From: Apodemus sylvaticus | Lineage: Eukaryota > Chordata > Mammalia > Rodentia > Muridae | Reading direction: 5' to 3' | DNA length: 64,000 bases | Assembly: GCF_947179515.1 (NCBI RefSeq) | Contig: NC_067472.1 | Coordinates: forward strand, 178,326,078-178,390,077 | Shown: one piece after another, positions 1-10,784 of the stretch | How the letters are laid out: every line of letters begins with the position of its first letter | Numbering within the stretch: the first letter of the stretch is position 1 | Notes under the pieces: generated by a model | Database searches by the model: none | Seen by the model: the letters and a program-made list of their open reading frames with translations, nothing else | What the model was told of the DNA's origin: nothing | Made by a program: the position numbers and the translations under genes

Positions 1-360
1 ACAGGGCCTTGCAAAAGCCTGGGCGGACAGTCAACAGCATGCCTATTGCATTTAGGCTGTGGGGAGCGTCATATCCTGTACTGCCTGGATGGCTTCTTCT
101 CCACATCCCTGCAGGGACCTGCTCAGGAAAGGGGCTGCTTCTGGCTCGCTCAGGACAGCACCCAATGCCATCATATCCAGCTCTGGTGTTCCATTATGAA
201 AGTGCACTATGTGACAGGAAGCACTGGCCATCCTGGGAGAACCTTCACCTGGGCAACTTTCTAGGGCTGAGGCCCATAATGGTCACTATGTGACTCCGCT
301 GCTGGGGTCGTTTCCTTTTTTGTTTGTTTGTTTTGTTTTTTCATTCTTTTTTTTTTAATT

Positions 361-510
361 GTTTTTTTTTTTTTCTAGACAGGGTTTCTCTGTGTAGCCC
401 TGGCTGTCCTGGCACTCACTCTGTAGACCAGGCTGGCCTAGAACTCAGAAATCCGCCTGCCTCTGCCTCCCAAGTGCTGGGATTAAAGGCATGTGCCACC
501 ACCGCCCGGC
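361..510 (-). repeat. B1 SINE (antisense)
   Basis: Full-length B1 read backwards: T-run, acagggtttctctgtgtagc, then ctgggattaaaggcatgtgc and a ccgcccggc end. Confidence 0.9.
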
Positions 511-1720
511 TCTGGGGTCGTTTCCTGATGAAGTAGGATTACTTCTTCAGGAAGTATGTCACCATGCACAGTGGCAAAGCCACCAAGCTGTCCCTTAGAG
601 GCACTCCCACTGGCAGGGCTCTGAAGGTCAGGGCCATAGGGCAACGGGCCAAGAGAAGGAGTCATGTGACACATCCTGCAGGTATGCTAGCCTAGGGCCT
701 ATGGGTGCACTAGCCTAGCTTGGCTGATTCTTCAGCCAAAACTTGCTTGGGTCAGCATGGCCTAGCAGTGGTGTGTGGGGGTCAAGGGAAGGATGCACCT
801 GTGGCCGGCAGGCAGTTGGTAGAAGCCACCAATGATGATCATAGGAAAGGCATCTCAGAGGCAAGGTGAGGGCCACTGCAGCTACGGGCTCTGTGCATAT
901 GGCTCCAAGGTGACCTAGCTCCTAAAGTACTCGTTACTTCAGAGAAGGAGAAACAAAGTGACCTCTTGCTTTTTATCTCCTGGGAATGAATAGCTTTGGC
1001 CAACTGTGAAAGACACATTAAACTACTCACAGTCACCAGAAGTGTGAAATTGATAAGAAAATGCCAACGGCGTCCTTGGGAGATCGTCTGGCAGATCTCT
1101 TAGTTCTTTAGTGGATGACACACACAGACCTCTGATGGTACACACGCAACATGTGTACAAGCACATCAGAGGACACGCACACCACAGGACACACACACAT
1201 ACACACACTCACACACACACAGACGGGGTGTGTGTGCACAAGCAGCACATCAGAGGACATGTGAGTGAGTGTTTCCTTCAGTGCTACTCTTAAGAAAATA
1301 CAAATAGAAAGCACCAGCAGCAAAACGAACGTGAAAGGCCCGAGGAAGTTACGTGACACAGTGCCACACAGGCCTGCGAACACATGTCAACAGACAGACA
1401 GACGGAACGGCTGAGACTGAACAAGGGAAAGAGCAGCTGGAGAGGTGGCTCAGCGTTGAGAGCACCGGCTGCTCCTCCTCAGGCCCCAGGCTGATTCTCA
1501 GCACCCACGCCGTGGCTCACAGACATCACCGTGGCACCACAGGTCTAGGGGATCCAAAGAGCTCTTACTGTATTGGCACTGCCTGTATGTGGTGTACAGA
1601 CAGACAGACATACACGCAAAACACCATACACCCAAAAATCAAAGCAAGTAAATATTTTTAAAAAGAAATGATAATATATAATGGTTGTTTCCTAAAAAAA
1701 TAGCATGAAGCCCTTTATGG

Positions 1721-1751
<31 letters not shown>

Positions 1752-1935
1752 AAAATGGAAGATGGTGTGGTTTGGGAAAAAACTGGGAAAAGGTATTTGC
1801 TATGCAAGTCCAGGGACCCAAGTTCAACCCCTAGAGCCCTCTTAATCCTCTTAAAGGTGGAAGAAGAAAGGACTCCACACAGGTGTCTGACCTCTACACA
1901 TATGCACACAACAGTATGTGCCCCCACACAGGAGG

Positions 1936-1936
1936 A

Positions 1937-1977
<41 letters not shown>

Positions 1978-1996
1978 CACACACACACACACACTA
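1936..1996. repeat. (TC)n(AC)n microsatellite
   Basis: About 19 TC units followed by about 10 AC units, at the tail of a SINE-like stretch. Confidence 0.9.
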
Positions 1997-2082
1997 ATAA
2001 ACTTTAAAATTTTTAATGGAAGGAAGATACCCCCAAAAAAGGAATTGAAGGCACGAGGAATGCCAATCAAATAGCTATTAGG

Positions 2083-2295
2083 GAGGGCTGGAGAGAAGGA
2101 TCAGTGGTTAAGAGCACTGGTTGTTCTTGCAGAGTATGTGGGTTCAGTTCCCAGCACCCACAGTGTCTCACAACAATCCGTATTCCAGTTCCAGAGGATT
2201 TGACACCCTCTTCTGACTTCCTTGGGCACCAGGCATGCATGTGGTGAACATATTTACAGGCAAAACACTCACACACATAAAATAATTAGATTAAA
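2083..2295 (+). repeat. B3-type SINE
   Basis: Begins ggctggagagaaggatcagt (tRNA-like head), carries ttcccagcacccacagtgtc and ends in an AC- and A-rich tail. Confidence 0.8.
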
Positions 2296-2899
2296 AAAGA
2301 AGTAAGTTAATAGGGGAAATGCATATTTAGATATGATTTCAAAATCATATAGACCTAACAATAGAGTCATTCAGGTGAATATATTCTAATACATCCCACG
2401 TCCCTACGTACAGTGAGTTAGAAAGCTTAGAAGCAAACATGGAATGTCAGAAGGAATGGGCACTAGGGTAGGAGAAAGCCGGATGAAAGCAAAGCAAGCT
2501 GTAATGTTCCCAGGTGACCATATGACATCACTACCGTGTGATCATGTGACATCACTGTACCAGCGGCACTGAGTGACCCCAGGAAAGCACAGGCTCTAGT
2601 ACCGAGCTACAGGCAAGTCTCCTGACAGCTCTCATCATGTCAGTCACGTGACCACGCCTCCCCAAATGCAGCATGTGGTCATGAGGTGCAATGCCATGAT
2701 GGGGAGCCAGTTTGGGGAAAATTTGGGCAAGAAAACGTAAGCGGACAGTTGAGGTGGCACACGCCTTTACTCCCAGCACTCAGGAGGCAGAAGCAGGAGA
2801 GTCTGAGGACAGCCTGGTCTATAACCATCAGCTCAAGGCTACATGGTTACATCCAGTCTCAAATGAACGCCATAAAACAAATAAGCAACAACAGCAAAA

Positions 2900-3239
2900 A
2901 AATACACACATACACACAAGCAAGGGTGGCCATCTGGAGATGCCAGGGAATGAACCCGGACACACAAGCAAGGGTAACATACACACTCACATACACACAA
3001 GCAAGTGTAACACATACACACTCACACATACACAAGCAAGTGTAACACATACACACTCACAAACACAAGCAAGCATTATACACAGAAGCAAGCATAACAC
3101 ATATATATATACACACACACACACTACACACACACAAGCAAGCAAAGCACATACACACTCACAGACTCTACACACGAGCAAGTGTAACACACACACTACA
3201 CACAAACAAGCATAACACAAACACACTAACACCACACAG

Positions 3240-3270
<31 letters not shown>

Positions 3271-3290
3271 ATATACACACAAGCACACCA
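2900..3290. repeat. AC-rich degenerate minisatellite
   Basis: Repeated cores acacaagcaagtgtaacac and acatacacactcacac with varying spacing. It follows a B1-like element and looks like an expanded SINE tail. Confidence 0.75.
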
Positions 3291-3531
3291 CACATGTATG
3301 CACAGCAAAAGAAGGATGTTTATCCTTCTCATATCATAAAGATGTTTATCTTTGCCTTTGAAGGACTCGACTTCAAAGGCTAAACCAAGAAGTTTATGCT
3401 TTCCTCCATCTGGATGGACACAGGGCTGGACACACTAGCAAGGGAGCAGAGCGAAGCCCAGGCCTGCTTGAGCGTTCTCGCGGCCTACCCTGGGTAGCAG
3501 GCAGAAAGCAGCTTGGGAACGCGGAGGTTAC

Positions 3532-3712
3532 CTGGTCCCTGTGAGGCACAGCGTACGCAGCATCTCTGCCATCTCCCACATCCTTCCAGGCGGTGGACTC
3601 TGACTCCCGGCAGCTGGTGGACACCTGTGTTTCAGCGTCTTCCTCCTCCCCGTAGCCCAGCGTCTCAAAGGATGGTAATGAAGTCCTCCTCGGCTCCTTC
3701 GGCCAGCTTTGC
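3532..3712 (-). CDS. Cep89: Cep89 coding exon 4
   Basis: The exon is 181 nt with acceptor taacacag and donor gtaacc. It reads QSWPKEPRRTSLPSFETL, then an acidic stretch GYGEEEDAETQ, then ESESTAWKDVGDGRDAAY and AVPHRDQ. It ends in phase 0. The following exon is not found in the remaining 3.5 kb, so it lies left of the window. Confidence 0.93.
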
Positions 3713-6700
3713 CTGTGTTACGTCATTAATGAATAAAGGAAGCAAACAAGCACTGATATTGGAACCCTTTTTTTTTTTAAAGACAAGCTCTCACTTTGAG
3801 CTGGCTAGGCTGGCCCCAACCTATAATCCTCCTGCCTCAGCCTCCCAAGTGTTGGGATTACTGGCCCACCCCACCAAGCTATTACACACATCTTAAACGT
3901 GCTGTCTCCAGGTCCGTGCCAGAGAAGTACTGTAACAGTAAAACACTGCTCACTGGCAGCTGCATGAGCACAGCGCCGGCTCTCCCTGCCCTGCGTCCCC
4001 TCTAAGCACTGCTGTACACTTGTTTTCATACTCATACTCGGGACATATAGAACTCACTATTTTTAAAAAGATGTATTTTTATTTATATGTGTATCAACAC
4101 GAACTGAGGCCAGCAGAGGGCGCGGGACTCCCCTGGAGTTGGAGTTAAAGAAGACTGTGAGTGCTGGGAACTGAACCTGTGTCTTCTGGAATAGTAGCCA
4201 ATGCTCTTAACCTCTGAGCCATGTCTGCATCTGCTATTAGTAAGGCTGTGTTTATTTGTTTTGTTTAGTTACGGATACATAGGCATAATGTTGTTGCATT
4301 TGACTGTGTAAAGATTCAAATGCTAATTTCCGTCGCCCCTGTATCTGGTTACAATCCTTATTCTGAGTATCTCCTGTCTCAATCTTGTGTAAACACCAGC
4401 TCCCTAATTGTTTCCTGATGTATCAATAAAGAGAGCTTAACAGCCAATGACTGAGCAGGGAGAGAATAGGGCTGGACTTCCTGCCAGCCATGAATGGGTG
4501 GGGGTGTGGAGGGGGAATGGGGAGTGAGAGAAGGAGGAAGTGGAGATTCACGATAGATCTCTCCCCTAGGGACACCATCAGAAAAAGACATAGAGCCGGG
4601 CGGTGGTGGCACACGCCTGTAATCCCAGCACTCTGGAAGGCAGAGGCAGGCGGATTTCCGAGTTTGAGGCCAGCCTGATCTACAGAGTGAGTTCTAGGAC
4701 AGCCAGGGCTAAACAGAGAAACCCTGTCTCGAAAAAAACAAAATCCCAAAATCCAAAAAACCAAAAAAAAAAAAAACAAAAAAAAAACAAAACCAAAACA
4801 AACAAACAAACAAAAAAAAACCAACAAAAAAAACCCCAAAAACAACAAAAAACAAAACAAAACAAAGAAAAAGACATAGAACAGAGAGAGCCATAAAATT
4901 CAAGTTTCTTGGGGATTTTGGCTGGGAGGTAGCCAGATGAGTTTGGAGGTTTAAAATGGAGTAATACTGCTCAGGTGTTGTGCCCTTAAAGCATGCTAAA
5001 TAAATATAATCATCCAGTCTCAATTATTTGGGAGCTAGCTGGGCAAGAGGGAAACTGTAATACACTTATTAAAAGACAATAGCACAGGTATGTGCATGCG
5101 TGCCTGTGTGTAGGTAAATGCTGTGAGTGTGGGTGCCCTTGGAGGCGAGAGCATCAGACTCCTCTGGAATGGGGGTCATAGGTGGTTGGGAACCACCTAA
5201 TGTGGACACTGGGAACCAAATCTGGCCTTCTGCAAGAGCGGTATGTGCTGTATGCTGTACCCTTCACTGCTGGGCTATCTTCTCCTGCACTAGTTTTTTT
5301 TTTTTTGTTGGACTGGCCTGGAACTTGTTATATAGATCAGTCTGGCCTGCCTCTGCCTCCTGTGTTGGGATTAAAGGCATGCACCATCACACCGAGCAAC
5401 TAGTAAGATCTTACAGTCGACATTCTGAATGGTAGATTATGTATGTATGGCGGGGCGCATACCCAGTGGCACAGCTTCTAGCTGGCATGTAGAGGACCTA
5501 GGACTTATCCCCCAGACCTGCAAAGCACTGCTTTTGTAGTTTTGCTTTTGTTTTGAGACAGTATCTCCCATAGCCCAAGCTGGTCTGAAATTTACTGTAC
5601 AGCCAAGGGTAACCTTGACCTCCTGCTGATCCTTCAAGTTCCCTCTCCCAAATTCTAGGGCTACAGATGCCACAATTCCCAGCCCCAAGAAGCCCCCTTC
5701 CAAACAAAACAAAACAAAACAAAACAAAACAAACAAACAAAAAACCCAAACTTATTTTACCTTCTAAGTTCCTGTCTTAGAAGTACATGGCCAGCCAGGC
5801 GATGGTGGCATACGCCTGTAATCCCAGCACTCTGGGAGGCAGAGGCAGATGGATTTCTGAGTTCAAGGCCAGCCTGGTCTACAGAGTGAGCTCCAGGACA
5901 GCCAGAGCTACACAGAGAAACCCTGTCTCAGGAAAAAAAAAAAAAAAAAAAAAAGAAGCACGTGGCCATTGCCCGGGAGTTCATGGTCTTACATATGTGA
6001 CTACCTAGAATGATCCTTTCATCCCATGGGGACTGACGGGGGTGTAGGATCTGGACAATATTCAAAGGTGATTTGTTTTCACATGTCAGCTGATGTCCTG
6101 AAGTCCTTCCTTCTCCCCGGTCTGTCTCAGGTGCCTGGTGCCCTGGCAAGCACTCCCAGCACTGAGCTGAGAGGCTCACACTTCTGTCACCACTTAGCAC
6201 TGGGCTTTAAAATACAGCGGGGCTAACCCAGCCCTCACCTGGACTGACATGCTTCCTTTGATGGTCTTATATCCTTTTTACAGTTCTTTATTTTTTTAGT
6301 TCAATTCAGTAAAATTGTAATTCTTAGAAGAAAAATTAGCTGTATTCAAAATGGCTCAAGTCAAGACTGAGATCCCACAGTACACTGCTATAATCCTGGC
6401 TGCCAGGGAGCCTGAGGCATGGGAGGGACAGTCTGAGGCCGTCCTGGTCTACACAGAAAGACCTCGTCTGGAACTAAAGGAAAGATTATTCTCGTCCCTG
6501 TCAGTGCCTCCTGGACACGAGCGTTGGGAACCTGGTGACTACACCCCGCATGCCCATACACAGTGGTCACAGCCACGCCGAGCTGCCCTCTACTGCCGGG
6601 AGAGGATGCAAAGCCGCAGGGCGTCCCTACCGCAGCCTCAGCTCGGAGGTGGTGGCGTAAGGCTTGATGAAGCTGTCCTTTTCAAAGGAGGAAGCATCAC

Positions 6701-7559
6701 TCTCAGACCGGGATCTCTGGCGAGGCTGGGGGATGGCAACTGTCTGTCCAGTCAACGTGGTTGCCAGGATGGCTGCAGCCAGAGCAGACCTAGGACAGAG
6801 ACATTTAGCTCTCACGTTGACTGTATGATCAAATTTATGCAGTCCTTTTTTATAGCAACTGAATGATTTGTAAAGACTTTTCTAGTCCAGTGGTTTGCAA
6901 TCTTCCTAATGCTGCGACCTTTTAATACAGGTCCTCATGTTGTGGTGACCCCTAATCATAAATCATTTCACTGCTACGTCATAACTTTAGTTTTGCTACT
7001 GTCATGAATCATAGTGTAAACTCGATATACAGGGTGTCTGATGTGGGACCCTCAGTGAAGTCACGGTCACAAGCCACAGGTTAAGAACTGCTGACCTGGC
7101 CAATAGGGTGTCACACCAGGCTGTAAATCTACATAGTCAGACGTGCAAAGCCTATATTCAAATCATTTTCTGATTAAAACAAAAGATCAGAATGAAATAA
7201 AAGAATGAGACACAGGCAGACTAAAGCCAGGTGTGGTAGCACACATCGTTGATTCCAGCACCTGGGAGGCAAGGTGGGTGGATCATTGGGAGTTGGAGGC
7301 CAGGCTGGTCTACATACCAAATTCTACACAGCCTGGACTAGATAGTGAGTCCCTAACTTAAAAACAAAACGAAACAAAACAAAACCATAAATAGCCAGGC
7401 AGTGGTGGTGTATCCCTTTAATTCCAGCAATCCTAGAAGGCAGAGATAGCAAATCTTAGAGTTCCAGGCGAGCCTGGTCTACAAAGCAAGTTCTAGAACA
7501 GCCAGGGCTACAAGAGAAAGAAATCCTGTCTCAGAGAAGCACTCACGTGCACTCACATG

Positions 7560-7592
<33 letters not shown>

Positions 7593-10500
7593 ATAATGAT
7601 GAAAAGACATATCAACTAAACACATGTTGTATCTTCAGTATTAGCTGGCCAGCCAGCCTAGCCTAAAAGGCAAGCTTCTGATTCAGTGAGAAATCTGTCT
7701 CAGATCAACAAGACTAAAAATAACAGAGGAGGACACCACCCAACAAACTGCAAACTCACATGCATATAAACCACACATCACAGGCACACACTAAAAAACC
7801 TCCACACACCCAAACCAAAACAAAAAACCCCACTGCCCACCAAGCACTGTTCCTTATTTTTCTGTTTGCCCTTGTCCACAGACCCGAGACCTTTAGTGTT
7901 TGCTAAGGCCCTCTTAAGTCCAACCCTCTGCCCTTGGTTCTTGAAACAGCTGAGCAGCTCCAGAGAGCCGTAAAAGGCAGCCTTTTATCATCTACAGCCG
8001 GCCTTTTAAACACCTGAGCTTAGAACAATGAGGTGAGTTTTGGTAAAGCCCTACATAACCACGGATGAGTTGGTTGTCAGAGGAACCAACCAGGTACTCA
8101 AAGGGAGAGAACTTTCTGTCCCATCCCCTAACGTGGTGTGTGGTGGGGAGCACCGCTACTGGAGACAACGACCAATCACCTCTATAATGAAGCTTCCATA
8201 CACACAAGAGCAGTGTGTGTGAGGCCCTGGCTTCTATCACCTATACCCAAGCCCCAAAAAATGATGATGGGGAGCCTGAGGATGGGGGGGAGGCTGTGGA
8301 TTGGGGGAGCCTGTGGATGGGGGAGCCTGTGGATGGGGGAGCCTGCGGATGGGGGGAGCCTGCGGATGGGGGCAGCCTGTGGATGGGGCAGCCTGCAGAT
8401 GGGGGGAGCCTGCGGATGGGGGGAGCCTGTGGATGGGGGGGAGGCTGCAGATGGGGGAGCCTGCGAATGGGGAAGCCTGCAGATGGGGGGAGCCTGCGGA
8501 TGGGGGGAGCCTGTGGATGGGGGCAGCCTGTGGATGGGGGCAGCCTGTGGATGGGGGGGAGGCTGCAGATGGGGGGGCCTGCGGATGGGGGGAGCCTGCG
8601 GATGGGGGGAGCCTGTGGATGGGGGGGAGGCTGCAGATGGGGGAGCCTGCGAATGGGGGAGCCTGCGGATGGGGGGAGCCTGTGGATGGGGGCAGCCTAT
8701 GGATGGGGGGGAGGCTGCAGATGGGGGAGCCTGCGAATGGGGGAGCCTGCGGATAGGGGCAGCCTGTGGATGGGGGGAGCCTGCGGATAGGGGAGCCTGC
8801 GGATGGGGGAGCCTGCAGATGGGGGGAGCCTGCGGATGGGGGAAGCCTGCGGATGGGGGCAGCCTGTGGATGGGGGCAGCCTGTGGATGGGGGGAGGCTG
8901 CGAATGGGGGAGCCTGCGGATGGGGGCAGCCTGTGGATGGGGGCGGCCTATGGATGGGGGGGAGGCTGCAGATGGGGGAGCCTGCGAATGGGGGAGCCTG
9001 CGGATAGGGGCAGCCTGTGGATGGGGGGAGCCTGCGGATAGGGGAGCCTGCGGATGGGGGAGCCTGCAGATGGGGGGAGCCTGCGGATGGGGGAAGCCTG
9101 CGGATGGGGGCAGCCTGTGGATGGGGGCAGCCTGTGGATGGGGGGAGGCTGCGAATGGGGGAGCCTGCGGATGGGGGCAGCCTGTGGATGGGGGCGGCCT
9201 GCGGATGGGGGGAGGCTGCGGATGGGGGGGAGGCTGCGGATGGGGGGGAGGCTGTGGATGGGGGGAGGGTGTGGATGGGGGCAGCCTACGGATGGTGGAC
9301 TATGTGAGAACCTCCAGGAAGGGGATTTGTGTCCTTTAAAACATCCTTTATAAAGCAAGGCATGGGGGCACACACCAGAGACTGAGAGAGGGGGATCACG
9401 AGTTTGGAGCCAGCCTGGGCGACCCTACCTCAAAGAAAATCAAAACAAAGAGTAAAACACCCTCCATTATAAACCAATAAAACACACAAATCAAGGCCTC
9501 GGAAGAAGCCACATCTGTGTGGAAGACCTGACGGACTGATAGGGGCTGTGGCTAGAGAGATGGATTGCTTCAAGACCAAAAGCTGACAAGACTTCACAGC
9601 CAGTTACAACCAACCTCCGATCTGGCCTAATCTCCTTGTGCCTTTGGGAAACTCTTGGGACATATTATTGAGCCTGAGAGAGCGGTGGCTTCCACAAACC
9701 CTAAGAAAGCTGTAAGCCTCCATATGAAACCTACAGGCCACCCACGCTCGGCAGTAGCCTGCCTCCCCAATGTCTCTACCACTGTATTTGGTAAATGCAC
9801 TGATCTATGACTTCCTTTTGCTCTCTGACTTATACAAATTACTCTCTTCTCCACTGAAGTATAGCATTCAAGGTAACCAGAATCCATATTTCCGGCCCAC
9901 TCATCTTGAGCTCAGACCCTGTATCTAGGCCAGGGCTCCTCACTTCCGACTCAGAATAAACTAGCTCTTATTCCAGGGGCTGTGCCTTGCATCAAGTGTT
10001 CCCAAGATCTGTGAGCACTCTTATCAAATCCAACATAGAGACAGGATTGTGAGAAGAGCAGCTTGCTTTCGGGTCAGAACATAGGCAGAACCACCTGGGC
10101 TGTGTCTGGTTCTCTGGGGTGGGGCGGGGCGGAGGGGGCGAGCCCTCAGCCAGTGGGATCTGATACAACCTTTCAGTGGATAGTCTTAGAACTTAATTGG
10201 ATTAGAGAAGACCCAGCCATTGCCCGCTGAAGAATTAACATGTAGATTATCGTTGGGGAGGAGCTGAGTGGAGAACTAACCCCCCATAAGATGCCAGGAA
10301 ACTTCAAGACTAATCAAGATCTCTCTTAGACCCAGCCTTTCTGGCTGAATGGCTCTCACAATCAACAGCAGAAGGTCGGTTCATTCTGCCATCCACAAGA
10401 GGACAGCAGTAACACTCACCCTGAAACTCTCTTGACAGAGAGCAGAAACGTAGCTGAGGCTAAGCGGACAAGGAGCGGCTTGCCCATAAGTGGACAGGGC

Positions 10501-10736
10501 TGTGGCAACGAGACTCGCCCAACAGGCTCTGGAGGTCAGCTACTCACGCTTGGTCACTGCTTTCAAAAACCTCCAGAGTCAGTGTGGATGAAAACTAACG
10601 GCAAAACTGATAGCTCAGAACCAGGATCCTGTTCCCCAGGCTGGGGCCACTTGCTTCCGGCTCAGAGTAAACTACACAGACTGACAACCAAATGCTGGAG
10701 AGAGTGTGAAGTAACTGCCATTCACACTGTGGTGGG

Positions 10737-10784
<48 letters not shown>

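Larger units (their letters stand above)
1..3531. other. Cep89 intron 4 (partial): SINEs and AC-rich repeats
   Basis: No exon is seen. It holds an antisense B1 (361-510), an AC tract (1194-1222), B2/B3-like SINEs in plus orientation (1432-1660, 1755-1930, 2083-2295), a long poly(A) (1720-1749), a (TC)n(AC)n tract (1936-1996), a B1-like fragment (2742-2880) and an AC-rich array (2900-3290). Positions 511-1190 and 2300-2740 look like unique intron. Confidence 0.7.
3713..6630. other. Cep89 intron 3
   Basis: Holds B1-like fragments (3770-3885 minus, 5556-5700 minus, 6350-6480 plus), B3-type SINEs on minus (4060-4240, 5084-5292), B1 copies (4595-4873 plus, 5294-5397 minus, 5791-5954 plus). The rest (4245-4560, 4885-5080, 5955-6345) shows nothing I recognise. 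Confidence 0.7.

Noticed and set aside
483..674. Minus ORF as a possible Cep89 exon 5
   Set aside because: No acceptor/donor in phase and no resemblance to the expected Cep89 sequence after the AVPHR segment.
2712..3215. 167-codon plus ORF rich in Thr/His
   Set aside because: Translated B1-like and AC-rich repeat.
8138..9373. Long plus and minus ORFs (up to 289 codons) with repetitive Gly/Trp or Pro/Leu-rich products
   Set aside because: They are readings of the G-rich minisatellite, open in several frames at once, with no promoter or splice context and inside a Cep89 intron.
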